From: a bacterium
Lineage (GTDB): Bacteria > DRYD01
NCBI GenBank assembly: GCA_030549815.1
Contig: JAUQQQ010000001.1
Span: forward strand, 135,846 to 199,845
Direction: 5' to 3'
DNA: 64,000 nt
Part shown: one piece after another, positions 49,229 through 59,486 of the stretch
Numbering within the stretch: position 1 is the first letter of the stretch
How the letters are laid out: every line of letters starts with the position of its first letter
Program-made: the position numbers and the translations under genes
The notes under the pieces: generated by a model
Told to the model about the DNA's origin: nothing
Seen by the model: only the letters and a program-made list of their open reading frames with translations
Database searches by the model: none

Positions 49229-50994
49229 GCCTTAACCACCTCCAAAATAACTCTTCTTTGCTGAATATTATTTGATAACTTTTCAATAGATAATTCCACC
49301 AACTGAGAAATCTCAAGATTTTTATAAGGATAAACCGAACATAATAAATAACTTTCGCCACTAAAACCCAATAAATTTAACTTACTATCAATCATATTTT
49401 TTATTCTATTACAAACAACTTCAACCTTATCTTTATCCACTTTAGTAAGAACAACAACAATAACTCCATTGCCAATAAAAGATACCATATCTGTTTCCCG
49501 AACAACACTTTTTATTGTTATATTTATTTCTCTGATAAATTTAACATCATTATCGTTTAAATCGTTTATGTTTTTTCCAAAAATTTGGGAAAATGAGATA
49601 AAAAGAAGCCCAAAGCTTTCGTTATATCTCTTAGAAGAGAAACTCAAATTATTAATAAACTCCCAGATAAAATCGGCACTATAACAAAACAACCGATCAT
49701 CCCATATCACCCTATTTATGGATTTACTGTAAAAAATAGATGAAAATAGCATTATACCAACAATATTGGAAAGATAAACCAAAATGTCTTCCTTAACCGG
49801 TTTATATTTTTCTTCATCAAGATATGATATATAAATCATCCCCATTCTTGATTTAGCAATGTTCAAAGGTATCGAAACAGCAATTACTTCTTTTGGATAA
49901 AAAGGTCTTATTAGACTATCATTTTCTTTAGATGCAACCACAATTTTGCCCTCGATAAAAGTTAATCTATACAATTCCTCCATCTCTATTTTTTTGTAAT
50001 TATAATAGAATTCAGAATTTTCACCTGAAACTAAGAAAACATCTAAATTTCCTTCCATTTCATTCTTAATAAATATAACCAAAGTGTCATAGTAAACAAA
50101 CTTTGAAACCACTTCTATTATATCTTCAGATATTTTGTACAAACTTTGAAAATCGTCTATATTTTCAGCAAGAAAGTTGAGAAGATCTTTTAATAAATTT
50201 AATTCATTTTTCAACTCATCCATATCTAACATAATGTTCTTAATATTATTAGATAATTCTTGAATAGATTTATCTTTAAGAATAAGTTCATTATTGAGAG
50301 CTTTTAGCTGAGTATAAGTTTCATCTTTTCTCATTTGAAATTCCTTTATAACTTTCTCCATCTCAATATTAAAAGCTATTCTTTCCTGTTCTATTTCATT
50401 CTTTAAAAATTCAATTTGTTTTTCATAATCAATGATTTTATTTTCAAGTTCATTTATATTTGAAACGAGTAATTCATTCTGTTCTCGATAATTTTCTAAC
50501 TGATATTTTAAATTATCTAAAATTCTATTAAACATCAGAAAAATAGCAATAATAAGAATGGATATCATGATATTAGCAATAAGTAGAGAAACAACACTTT
50601 GGAAAACAGGGTCAGAAAATAAAGCAAATATACTTAACAAACCAATAACAGTTCCTATAAAACTAACAAAAGTTAATATATATCTTAAATGACTACTTAA
50701 AAATTGGATACCACTAACAGTAGGAATAACAAAAGACAGAAGTATTCCAAAAGGGTTCTTAGAAACATACAAGAAAAAAGCACCTAAAATTATATCTATA
50801 ATACCACTAATTAATACCAAATTACTGCTTTTCTTAAAAAAAACAAAAAAAATATTCCATAAAAATGTTATTCCAATTAATAAAAAAGGATAGAAATCAA
50901 ATTGAGAACTAGGAAAAATATAGAACTGAGAAATAAGAACAATTAAAACACTTATTATTCTTAAGGAATTGTTAATAAAAACATAGTTATTCAT
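49225..50994 (-). CDS. Membrane protein with coiled coil, GAF-like and degenerate GGDEF domains
   Basis: A 589-residue protein. Six hydrophobic segments fill residues 10-165; a coiled coil covers about 165-275; a GAF-like region about 285-420; and a GGDEF-fold region about 430-585. The catalytic GGDEF motif is replaced by GNGVIVVVL, so it cannot be an active diguanylate cyclase of the usual kind. It is probably a signalling or scaffolding protein. It overlaps the PNP gene by eight bases and mraY by four. Confidence 0.72.
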   Translation of the reverse strand: MNNYVFINNSLRIISVLIVLISQFYIFPSSQFDFYPFLLIGITFLWNIFFVFFKKSSNLVLISGIIDIILGAFFLYVSKNPFGILLSFVIPTVSGIQFLSSHLRYILTFVSFIGTVIGLLSIFALFSDPVFQSVVSLLIANIMISILIIAIFLMFNRILDNLKYQLENYREQNELLVSNINELENKIIDYEKQIEFLKNEIEQERIAFNIEMEKVIKEFQMRKDETYTQLKALNNELILKDKSIQELSNNIKNIMLDMDELKNELNLLKDLLNFLAENIDDFQSLYKISEDIIEVVSKFVYYDTLVIFIKNEMEGNLDVFLVSGENSEFYYNYKKIEMEELYRLTFIEGKIVVASKENDSLIRPFYPKEVIAVSIPLNIAKSRMGMIYISYLDEEKYKPVKEDILVYLSNIVGIMLFSSIFYSKSINRVIWDDRLFCYSADFIWEFINNLSFSSKRYNESFGLLFISFSQIFGKNINDLNDNDVKFIREINITIKSVVRETDMVSFIGNGVIVVVLTKVDKDKVEVVCNRIKNMIDSKLNLLGFSGESYLLCSVYPYKNLEISQLVELSIEKLSNNIQQRRVILEVVKA

Positions 50995-51823
50995 CTACAG
51001 TCTCAAGCGCAAATAGTATTAATTTTTCAACAATTTCTGATGCATGTTTGGTATTTTCCAAAACTTCTTCGTGAGTTACGCCATGTTCAACAACTTCAGA
51101 AACTACATCAGTTATAACAGAGAATCCAATAACCTTCATTCCACAATGTCGTGCAACAATAACTTCAGGTACAGTAGACATACCAACAGCATCCACACCT
51201 ATTATTTTAAGCATATTAAGTTCAGCAGGTGATTCATAATTTGGTCCGGGAACCATACAATAAACGCCTTCTTTAACGCTATCATTACTTCCCAATTTTT
51301 CCTTAACTTTCATAATCCATTTTTTATCGTAAGCTCCTTGCATACTTATAAATCGTGGTCCAAAAATATCCAGATTAGGTCCCCTCAAAGGGTTTTCCGG
51401 CATAAAAAAAGCAATGTGATCAGTAATAATCATTACATCCCCTACCTTAAAGTTTGGATTTATTCCCCCAGAAGCATTAGTAACAATTAAGTTATTAATG
51501 GAAAGAAGAGAAAAAACTCTTATAGGGAAAACCACCCTGTACATAGGGTAACCTTCGTAGTAATGAAATCTACCTTGCATGAACAAAACCTTGTGATTAT
51601 TAAACTTAGCTAAAACAAATCTTCCCTTGTGTCCTTCAACTGTAGTTTGTAAAAAATTCGGTATTTCAGAATAATTAATAATCTTCAATGTTTCAAATTT
51701 TTCTGCTATTTCATTTAGTCCAGACCCCAAAATTATAGCAACCTTTATATTTTCAAAATCATGTTGCTTCAAATAATTAGATGTTTCATTTAACATTTTC
51801 ATATATTCGTCCTTATTAAACAT
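50987..51823 (-). CDS. punA: Purine nucleoside phosphorylase
   Basis: A 278-residue member of the PNP/MTAP family: IILGSGLNE at about residue 30, TVEGHKGRF near 65, QGRFHYYEGYPMYRVVFPIRV near 87, VTNASGGIN near 115, and VGMSTVPEVIVARHCGMKVIGFSVITD near 215-240, given here only as its parts VGMSTVPE and RHCGMKV. It cleaves purine nucleosides with phosphate, supplying ribose 1-phosphate. It lies 27 bases after the ROK kinase. Confidence 0.93.
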   Translation of the reverse strand: MFNKDEYMKMLNETSNYLKQHDFENIKVAIILGSGLNEIAEKFETLKIINYSEIPNFLQTTVEGHKGRFVLAKFNNHKVLFMQGRFHYYEGYPMYRVVFPIRVFSLLSINNLIVTNASGGINPNFKVGDVMIITDHIAFFMPENPLRGPNLDIFGPRFISMQGAYDKKWIMKVKEKLGSNDSVKEGVYCMVPGPNYESPAELNMLKIIGVDAVGMSTVPEVIVARHCGMKVIGFSVITDVVSEVVEHGVTHEEVLENTKHASEIVEKLILFALETVDE

Positions 51824-51850
51824 AGGTTACCTCCACAAAGAGTTTTGAAT

Positions 51851-52774
51851 TTACAAGAATTCATCAGCAAAAACACTACCAACCAAATTATAAATATTCA
51901 ACCCTGTGTTGTTAGATAAATCATCATCCAGTAAAACTATCCTTTTCCTATCGAAATTTTTTATTAAATTTATTTTTTTGATAACTTTTCTAATAAGTTG
52001 CTTTTCAAATAAATTAGATGAAAAAACAATCTTACCTGCTAAAAAAATTAAATCGGGATCAAAAAAATAGATAATATTGTTTAAAAGAATAGATAAATAA
52101 TCAGAAAATCTGGAAAATAGTTTTTTTACCTTATGTTGCGGCTCATTTTTTATTATAGAAAGTAAATTAGAGTAATTTGTATTATTTTTAGAATTATAAT
52201 AAATGGTAAGAGCTTTAGCGGACGCAAAAGTTTCAATACATCCCCAATTACCACATCCACAGATATAAGATTTTTTATATATTTTAGTATGTCCTGGTTC
52301 CATAGCACTAAAATTAGCTCCAATTAATAATTTATTATTTAAAATCGCACCTCCACCAATACCAGTCCCTATCGCAATGTAAACAATATTTTTATTCTGT
52401 AATCTTAATATTTTATAAACCCCAACAGCACCAGCATTACAATCGTTACTAACTAAAATTTTCTTAATCCTAACTCCCCTTCTCCTACCCTCTTCATACA
52501 AAGAAGAAAAATCAATATTCTTCCAGTAATCCAAATTGGGACAATCAATACAGTACAATCTATAAGGGTCTACCACACCCGGTAAAGCAAAACACAACTT
52601 TTCAATCTCATTTATTTCTTTTATAGCAAAAAATAAAAAATCCCAAAAATCATTCACTTTATATTCTTTATTTATATCCAAAGAAGAAATAGGTAATACG
52701 TTAAAATTTTCATCAACTAAAGTAACATCTATGTGACTTCCACCAACATCAACAGCTACATATTTATTACTAAT
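51851..52774 (-). CDS. ROK family sugar kinase, probable ATT start
   Basis: From the first ordinary start codon (TTG at 52681) the protein would lack its ATP-binding N-terminus. The same frame continues upstream and encodes KYVAVDVGGSHIDVTLVD, the ROK phosphate-binding motif. The only start candidates there are ATT codons; that at 52774 is nine bases after GGGGG (52784-52788). I therefore place the start at 52774, giving 307 residues and a 19-base overlap with the response regulator gene. The middle has IAIGTGIGGGAI and EPGHT, then the zinc-binding CGCGNWGCIE. It probably phosphorylates glucose or another hexose. Confidence 0.85.
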   Translation of the reverse strand: MSNKYVAVDVGGSHIDVTLVDENFNVLPISSLDINKEYKVNDFWDFLFFAIKEINEIEKLCFALPGVVDPYRLYCIDCPNLDYWKNIDFSSLYEEGRRRGVRIKKILVSNDCNAGAVGVYKILRLQNKNIVYIAIGTGIGGGAILNNKLLIGANFSAMEPGHTKIYKKSYICGCGNWGCIETFASAKALTIYYNSKNNTNYSNLLSIIKNEPQHKVKKLFSRFSDYLSILLNNIIYFFDPDLIFLAGKIVFSSNLFEKQLIRKVIKKINLIKNFDRKRIVLLDDDLSNNTGLNIYNLVGSVFADEFL

Positions 52775-53439
52775 TTCAATTTTCCCCCTTTTATTGTCAA
52801 TATCCTAATATTACCAATTTTCGATAATTTTTTTCTAAGGTGATAAACAACAGAAGGTAAATCAGATGAAGACAAATCCATCCTATCCTTTATAAAATCA
52901 ACATCAACTATTTTATTAACGTTTTCAAGAAGTATTTCAAAGATCTTTGATTCACGATAGCTTAAATTTTCAACTAAATGATAAAATCCATCTTTATAAA
53001 GAAGAACATTTCCAGTAAGTTTATCAAAGTAGTAGTCAGAAAATACATGGATATAATCCTTAGACCCTTTTGAAATTCTCTTAACCCAATTATTAATCTT
53101 TGCAGTTAACTCATTAACATTAAATGGTTTTACAATATAATCGTCAGCACCTAATTCGAATGCTATTAACTTTTCGATATCACTGTCGATTGCAGTAAGA
53201 TAGATGGCCACACCTTCAGGATAAAACTCTTTGTACTCTTTATATAAATCTGTGCCCCTCCCATCAGGAAGGTTTATATCAAGAACAACGATATCGGGTT
53301 TATTCTTATACATTAAAGTTTTGGCTTCAGAAATCGAGTGTGCCTCAAAGATATTAACACCCTTTACCTTATTCCTAATTATTTCGGCTATACTTTTGGC
53401 TAATTCAATTTCATCCTCAACTACTAGTATTCCTACCAT
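52756..53439 (-). CDS. Response regulator with winged-helix output (OmpR-like)
   Basis: A 227-residue protein. The receiver has the acidic pair Glu8-Asp9, the phospho-acceptor Asp54 in VVLDINLPDGRG, and the conserved lysine in YIVKPF. The C-terminal part (LSYRESKIFEILLENVNKIVD, VVYHLRKKL, TIKGGKLKLVI) fits an OmpR-type winged helix. It lies downstream of the large sensor kinase in the same run, separated by one unknown gene that it overlaps by 23 bases. The kinase is the likely partner. Confidence 0.88.
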   Translation of the reverse strand: MVGILVVEDEIELAKSIAEIIRNKVKGVNIFEAHSISEAKTLMYKNKPDIVVLDINLPDGRGTDLYKEYKEFYPEGVAIYLTAIDSDIEKLIAFELGADDYIVKPFNVNELTAKINNWVKRISKGSKDYIHVFSDYYFDKLTGNVLLYKDGFYHLVENLSYRESKIFEILLENVNKIVDVDFIKDRMDLSSSDLPSVVYHLRKKLSKIGNIRILTIKGGKLKLVINM

Positions 53440-53995
53440 ATATATTCTTTATCTTTGATAAAACATAATCTTGAAACTCATAAATACTCGAAAAATATTG
53501 TATTTTAGCTAAAGAATTAGTAGATAAAAAATTATAAATAATTTCATCAATCTTCTCTTGCTCAAAAATCGAAGCAAGAGCAAAAATAAATTTTCGCATG
53601 TTGATAAAAGAAGAAAAAGTCGAATTTTCTCTCAAAAATTCTTTATAATTAAAGGATGTAAGATCCAATCTAAAAAACAAGAACTCATCTTTAAAGATAA
53701 CAAAATCCAAGAAAATTTCTTCCCTTATATTAAAATTCTTTTCTTTCCTATCATCCAATACACCTAAACTTATCACTTTTTTAAACATTTTTGATATTCT
53801 TGGTGAGTCATCTCTAACTTCTTCGATATCTTTTATATATCCTAAAGACAAGTAGACAACCTCTTTCAAATCAAAAACATATTCCTTAGGTATAAATTCA
53901 TTTATATCATCTTTTGTTTCGAAGAAGGAAACAGTAAAATATATTTTTCCTTCACTTATCGATATATTTTTAACCCTTAGCGGTATATAGTTCAT
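53417..53995 (-). CDS. Unknown protein between kinase and response regulator
   Basis: A 192-residue protein I do not recognise. The first half is beta-rich (ISISEGKIYFTVSFFE, VYLSLGYI) and the last 70 residues are helical. No signal peptide. It overlaps the kinase stop by four bases and the response regulator start by 23, so it is translated together with both and may modulate the pair. Confidence 0.6.
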   Translation of the reverse strand: MNYIPLRVKNISISEGKIYFTVSFFETKDDINEFIPKEYVFDLKEVVYLSLGYIKDIEEVRDDSPRISKMFKKVISLGVLDDRKEKNFNIREEIFLDFVIFKDEFLFFRLDLTSFNYKEFLRENSTFSSFINMRKFIFALASIFEQEKIDEIIYNFLSTNSLAKIQYFSSIYEFQDYVLSKIKNIYGRNTSS

Positions 53996-56900
53996 AAAGG
54001 TATAGAAAAACCAAAAGTGGTTCCTTTATTTATTTCACTTTTTACCCAAACTTTTCCTCCATGTAATTCAATAATTTTTTTGGTTATGTATAATCCCAGA
54101 CCTTTACCACTAACTTTTTTAGTGTGAGAAGACTTAGTTCTATAATATTTTTCAAAAATTTTATCCAGCTCATTTTCAGGTATTCCCATACCTTGATCAG
54201 AAACTTCAATCCATACTTCGTCCAATTTCTTTTCCACATTAACAGATACTTTTCCACCTGTAGGAGAATACTTAACAGCATTAGATAGTAAATTATGTAA
54301 AACTTGCTCAATTTTATCTTTATCGGCATAAACCAAGACACTACTTTCAGAAGATCTAATACTAAACTCAAAATTAACATAACTTATTCTAAAAATGTCA
54401 ATCACTTTATTAACAACCTTAACAACATCAAATTTAACAGGGTTTATTTTTAAAATATTTCCTTCCAATCGTCTAAGGTCCATTAGATTATTAAGCATTC
54501 TATTTATCCTATCAATTTCAGAGTTTATTACCCTTAGGTAAGAGTCACGTTGTTCAGGAGTTATTTTATCAGAATATCTTAGGAGAGCAGATAAATAACC
54601 TTTCATCGTAGTTAAAGGAGTTTTAATATCGTGGGAAATAGTAGCAACAAAATCATCTTTCTCTTTTTCCACATTTTTCTGCTCAGTTATATCTCTTAAA
54701 ACTATAAGATAATTAAAACTATCACTTGAATCCAAGAGAAAACCGGTATGATAAATAGGGAATTGTAAGATCGAAAAACTATATTTAATTATCTTGGTTT
54801 TTTCATCAGATTCGAAAGTGGCTTCACCCTCTATTCCATCAACCCCTTCTTTTATATACTTATTTATTAATTCCTCTATATTGATTATTTTTTGTATTAT
54901 TTCCCCACTTTTATCCCACAGTAAATCCTTAAAAGAATACCTTCGATTTATTATATCCTCAGGATTTTGATTTATTTCAAGTATCTTAATAGCACTTTTA
55001 TTAATTAACAATATTTTCTTTTCTAAGTCAGCAACAATTATTCCATCTTCCATAACCTCAAAAACTTCAGACAATATCTTCTTATCCTTAAAGTTCAAAT
55101 AATAAAGAAACATATTGTTATAAATCATAGATAACATCTTTTGAATCAAGCTAAAAACTTGAATATCAAATTGTGAATAAGTAATATTATCAGTAATTAC
55201 AATAACAAAAAAATTAGAATATTCATAACTTAATTGAGAATACAAAACGTTTGAAAATAGGATTAAAAACAATATTTGATTATTATCCGAAAAGAAAGGA
55301 TTAATAAAACTAAATTTTTCATCGTATTGTTCCTTTTGGAAAATCATTATCTTTTCAAAAGAAGCTAAAATTTCTCTTGGTATAGATAAAGTAGAAGGAT
55401 AAGACAGTTGTTCCGTATCTTCCGATTTAAAGTATTCTAAACTAAATTCCCTTTCACTACTTAAAACAAAGTACTTATTTTCTCTGTATGCAAGTATAGT
55501 TTTAAAACCTATTTTAGAGATTATAATGAACAAATACTCAAAAATTTGATTTATGGTTAGATTATGCTGAAAATGTAGCTTTTCCAAGAATTCCTGTATT
55601 AAAGCATAAACATACTTTATTTTTTCAAGTGTTTCATTGTTTTTAATGATTCTTAGCCTTCGAGATAATTCTTTAGAAATGGAAGATAAAATACTCTTTT
55701 CTTCATTGCTTAAATCTATTTTACTGTTGAAAAAAATCAATAAGCCCCCTAATTTTTCTTCAGAAAAAAACAAAGGAATAAAAACAAAAGACCTAACATT
55801 CTTCAGCATGAAAAAATTAGATAAATAAGAAAATTCTTCATCACTACTATGAATAATCCTTAGTTCCGAAAAGAAATTTATAATATCGCTTAGATTTTCT
55901 TCTTTTTCTATAGTCTTTAATTTATACTTGATACTATCTTGTAAATATTCTGGTATATTCCAAAAATGGATAAAATCAAATTTATTCATTATTTTATTAA
56001 AGAAAACAACAACAGATGAAGCAACTCTATAACTTATAAAAGAATCTATTACTTTCATCAAACCATCCATTTTCTTTACAAAATCATCTATCGTAAATAG
56101 AGAATTAACATACCTGTTAAACTCTTCCTTAAGTTTATAAGTAAAAAGTTTATTTTCAAGATTAATCATTTTATCTTGGTATATACTAATTTCTTGTTCC
56201 AATTTTTTGGTTCTATTATATAAACTTTTAATTTCATCTTTCTTTTCTTTCAACTCTGTTGTATAGTGATCAAATATAAAATCGATAGAAACAACAAAAT
56301 CAAAGAAATTCTTTACAACAGTAATTTCCCCTGATATATTCTTTTTTCCTTCAACAAGATTAATAAAAATAATATCAAAAACAATCGATTCATTTTTATT
56401 TTTTATAATAAAAGAAAATGTTCCATTCAAAGTTGAAGAGAAGTTCCAATTACCCTTACAATAATTATAAATAATATCAGTATAACTATTATACTTGGGA
56501 TTAATTCTTATGAATTCAAACTTGCTTTTTGAATTAGCAGAATAAGCATAAACAGCAGCATTATTCCATAAACTAAATAGCACATCAACAATCTTAACAA
56601 TAGCATTGTCAATAGTTAATTTCTCCGATTTACCCAAATCCTTAATAATATCAAAAATAAAGGAATAAAGGAATACATAATCAAGTTTATTCATACTATA
56701 AAACCAAAGTGCCATCTTAGAAAAAACATTAATAATAGACTCATTCCAACTTTCATCGGAATCAAAAGAAAAATCGGAAAATGAAAAAACAGCAATAGGT
56801 AACTTATTTGACAAAGAAACCCTCCTACATATAAATCCCTTAACTTTAGAAAATCTACAAGTTGCACAATTTATAGGTTTATTCTTCTTGATAGCAGGGC

Positions 56901-57549
56901 AAATATCCAATATAACCTTCCAATTATTTATATCACAAGGCAAATTGTTATAGGCACTACCATCCTCAAACAAAAAAGAAACTTTTAAGTCCAACCCAAG
57001 ATTAGATAAAAAATTCAATAGATTATTAATAGGAAAATCATCTTTTTTTAATCCAAATCTTTCAAAAACCCAATAAGCAATTTCTCTTACTATTCCCTTT
57101 CTATCAAGAGAATACAAATCAGTATTAATCAATAAAGCTAACTTTTCAGAAAAATGGTTCAAATCATGCAAATCTTTCAAATCAAACACTTTCTCTCTTA
57201 TTACCGTTATTGTTCCCAAAGGTAAACCTTTATTCTTAACAGGATAAACCAAAACAGAAAAAGCCTTCTTAGATAAAGGAGAATTGGCAGTCCTTGGATC
57301 CTTAGAAGTATCTAAAATAACGACAGGGATATTTTCCTCAAAAGCAACTCTTTCCAATTTATCTGCTAAGCTCTTGTGAAAGTTCGAACAATCCTTATCA
57401 TTTCCAATATGCTTAACACAAAAAGAAGAAAACTCATCGAATTCCATATAATAAACTTCTTTTGCATCGTAAAAGGAAAGTATATTTTCTAAAGCAATCC
57501 TAATATTATCAAGCTTACTTTGATTATGTATATTTTGAAATATATTCAT
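53992..57549 (-). CDS. Large soluble sensor histidine kinase
   Basis: A 1185-residue protein without membrane segments. It begins with a GAF-like domain (1-140), followed by a Cys-rich stretch near residues 215-240 (NCATCRFSKVKGFICRR), more GAF-like domains, a coiled coil near 430-475, and a PAS domain near 820-940. HisKA has SHDIKTPLTTMKG with His at about 973, and the ATPase domain has LLSNAVKYSPTGG, DQGMGIPE and GLGLYITKKI. The Cys stretch could bind a metal or cluster and sense redox or gas. It overlaps gyrB by four bases. Confidence 0.9.
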   Translation of the reverse strand: MNIFQNIHNQSKLDNIRIALENILSFYDAKEVYYMEFDEFSSFCVKHIGNDKDCSNFHKSLADKLERVAFEENIPVVILDTSKDPRTANSPLSKKAFSVLVYPVKNKGLPLGTITVIREKVFDLKDLHDLNHFSEKLALLINTDLYSLDRKGIVREIAYWVFERFGLKKDDFPINNLLNFLSNLGLDLKVSFLFEDGSAYNNLPCDINNWKVILDICPAIKKNKPINCATCRFSKVKGFICRRVSLSNKLPIAVFSFSDFSFDSDESWNESIINVFSKMALWFYSMNKLDYVFLYSFIFDIIKDLGKSEKLTIDNAIVKIVDVLFSLWNNAAVYAYSANSKSKFEFIRINPKYNSYTDIIYNYCKGNWNFSSTLNGTFSFIIKNKNESIVFDIIFINLVEGKKNISGEITVVKNFFDFVVSIDFIFDHYTTELKEKKDEIKSLYNRTKKLEQEISIYQDKMINLENKLFTYKLKEEFNRYVNSLFTIDDFVKKMDGLMKVIDSFISYRVASSVVVFFNKIMNKFDFIHFWNIPEYLQDSIKYKLKTIEKEENLSDIINFFSELRIIHSSDEEFSYLSNFFMLKNVRSFVFIPLFFSEEKLGGLLIFFNSKIDLSNEEKSILSSISKELSRRLRIIKNNETLEKIKYVYALIQEFLEKLHFQHNLTINQIFEYLFIIISKIGFKTILAYRENKYFVLSSEREFSLEYFKSEDTEQLSYPSTLSIPREILASFEKIMIFQKEQYDEKFSFINPFFSDNNQILFLILFSNVLYSQLSYEYSNFFVIVITDNITYSQFDIQVFSLIQKMLSMIYNNMFLYYLNFKDKKILSEVFEVMEDGIIVADLEKKILLINKSAIKILEINQNPEDIINRRYSFKDLLWDKSGEIIQKIINIEELINKYIKEGVDGIEGEATFESDEKTKIIKYSFSILQFPIYHTGFLLDSSDSFNYLIVLRDITEQKNVEKEKDDFVATISHDIKTPLTTMKGYLSALLRYSDKITPEQRDSYLRVINSEIDRINRMLNNLMDLRRLEGNILKINPVKFDVVKVVNKVIDIFRISYVNFEFSIRSSESSVLVYADKDKIEQVLHNLLSNAVKYSPTGGKVSVNVEKKLDEVWIEVSDQGMGIPENELDKIFEKYYRTKSSHTKKVSGKGLGLYITKKIIELHGGKVWVKSEINKGTTFGFSIPL

Positions 57550-59486
57550 ACATCAAGATCATTAAGAGATACAGAGTAAGCATTTTGAAGAATAATTTTT
57601 TTTCTTTCTTCAACATCAACTCCCATTAAAACATTAATTATTTTCTCAGCTTTTTCAGCATCATCCAACGAAACTTTTTTCAATATTCTTGTTTTGGGAT
57701 TCATTATAGTTTCCCAGAGTTGCTCAGGGTTCATTTCTCCCAAACCTTTAAACCTTTGGACTCTATATTTTTTTAGATTTGCAGTCTCTCTTACTAACTC
57801 TTTATCATTATAAACATAGATAGATTTTGTATTACTTCCCGTTATAATTATCCTATAAAGAGGACTATGAGCCAAATAAAGATATCCATGGTATATAAGA
57901 GGTTTCATAAATCGGTAGAAAAAAGTTAATAACAATGTCCTTATGTGGTAACCATCAACATCAGCATCTGTTGCAATAATAACTTTAGAGTATCTTAACT
58001 TTGAAACATCTACTTTTCTATCCTCATAATCTATTCCACATCCCAAAGCAGCTATTATAGACCTTATCTCATTATTTTGCAAAATCTTTTCTATATTGGA
58101 TTTTTCAACATTGATTATCTTACCTTTTAAAGGCAAAACAGCTTGGAAATTTCTATCTCTTGCATTCTTAGCAGATCCACCTGCACTATCACCTTCCACA
58201 ATATAAATCTCTCTTTTTTTTATGTCCTTTGATATACAATCAGCCAGTTTACCCGCAACAGTATATAAAATATCAGCTTTAGATTTAGCGATAACAAGTT
58301 GACGAGCTCTCTTAGCAGCCACACGAGCCTTATAAGCCAACAAAGCCTTGTTTAGAATAATATCTATTATCTCCGGATTAGAATCAAAAATCCTTTTTAT
58401 ATCATTCATTACAACACTTTCTACCGCAGGTTTAACATCTTGACTTACTAATCTTGCTTTAGTTTGACCTTCAAACTGGGGATTGGGGACCTTTACTGAA
58501 ACAATATAAACCATCGAGTTCCTTATATCATCCCCAGATAAATTAACATCTTTTTCCTTTATTTTTTCCAAAGCAAAAGTATTAACCAGTTTAGTAAAAG
58601 CTGTTCTAAAGGCACTTAGATGAGTCCCCCCATCAACAGTATTTATATTATTAGCAAACGATTTTGAAATCTCGACATCAGAATCTGTATGAACAAATGC
58701 TATTTCAACAACAACGTCTCCATAAATATTCTTAACATATTGAATATCATATAATTTTTCAAAAGAATTATGTTCCAGCATTTTTTGTATAAAATCACTT
58801 ATACCATTAGGATATCTAATAACTTTATTTATACCTGTATTTTCGTCTTCAAATTCAATCGTTATAAAAGGATTGAGAAAAGCCAATTCTTCAAGTCTTT
58901 CCAAAACAAATTCAGGGTCAAACGATATATTTTTAAAAATTTGAGCATCGGGCTTAAAAGTTATAATCGTGCCCGTTTTATTTGTTTTTCCCTTTTTTTG
59001 GATGTTAGTAATAGGAATTCCTCGCTCGTATTTTTGAAACCAAACATATCCATCACGATGGATTTCAGCAATTAAATATTCAGAAAGTGCATTAACAACC
59101 GATATACCAACTCCGTGCAATCCACCAGAAATTTTATAAACTTTATTAGAAAATTTTGCTCCTGAATGCAAAACAGTAAGGACAACTTCCAACGCAGATT
59201 TTCCTTCAGAAGGGACTATGTCAACAGGAATTCCTCTACCATTATCTTCAACTATACATTCATTATTCTTCGTAAGTTTAACTTTTATGTAATTACAATA
59301 TCCTGCAACTGCTTCGTCTATACTATTATCGACGACCTCGTTAATAAGATGGTGCAACCCCCTTTTATCGGTCGATCCTATATACATTGCGGGTCGTTGG
59401 CGTACAGCCTCCAACCCTTTCAAAACCTTTATATCCTTACCACTATAACCGTCAGTTTTTTCTACTTTTTGAGATTTTATCGTCAT
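57546..59486 (-). CDS. gyrB: DNA gyrase subunit B (type IIA topoisomerase)
   Basis: A 646-residue protein. GHKL ATPase motifs include NEVVDNSIDEA, EDNGRGIPVDI and GGLHGVGISVVNALS. The TOPRIM part has VEGDSAGGSAKNARDRNFQ and DADVDGYHIRTLL. The C-terminal RVQRFKGLGEMNPEQLWETIMNP is typical of short GyrB proteins. It acts with GyrA to supercoil or relax DNA; GyrA is not in the window, and ParE is an alternative name that I cannot exclude. It leads directly into the sensor kinase gene. Confidence 0.95.
   Translation of the reverse strand: MTIKSQKVEKTDGYSGKDIKVLKGLEAVRQRPAMYIGSTDKRGLHHLINEVVDNSIDEAVAGYCNYIKVKLTKNNECIVEDNGRGIPVDIVPSEGKSALEVVLTVLHSGAKFSNKVYKISGGLHGVGISVVNALSEYLIAEIHRDGYVWFQKYERGIPITNIQKKGKTNKTGTIITFKPDAQIFKNISFDPEFVLERLEELAFLNPFITIEFEDENTGINKVIRYPNGISDFIQKMLEHNSFEKLYDIQYVKNIYGDVVVEIAFVHTDSDVEISKSFANNINTVDGGTHLSAFRTAFTKLVNTFALEKIKEKDVNLSGDDIRNSMVYIVSVKVPNPQFEGQTKARLVSQDVKPAVESVVMNDIKRIFDSNPEIIDIILNKALLAYKARVAAKRARQLVIAKSKADILYTVAGKLADCISKDIKKREIYIVEGDSAGGSAKNARDRNFQAVLPLKGKIINVEKSNIEKILQNNEIRSIIAALGCGIDYEDRKVDVSKLRYSKVIIATDADVDGYHIRTLLLTFFYRFMKPLIYHGYLYLAHSPLYRIIITGSNTKSIYVYNDKELVRETANLKKYRVQRFKGLGEMNPEQLWETIMNPKTRILKKVSLDDAEKAEKIINVLMGVDVEERKKIILQNAYSVSLNDLDV

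Noticed and set aside
49225-50994. Active diguanylate cyclase
   Set aside because: The GGDEF motif is replaced by GNGVI, so catalysis of the usual kind is not expected.
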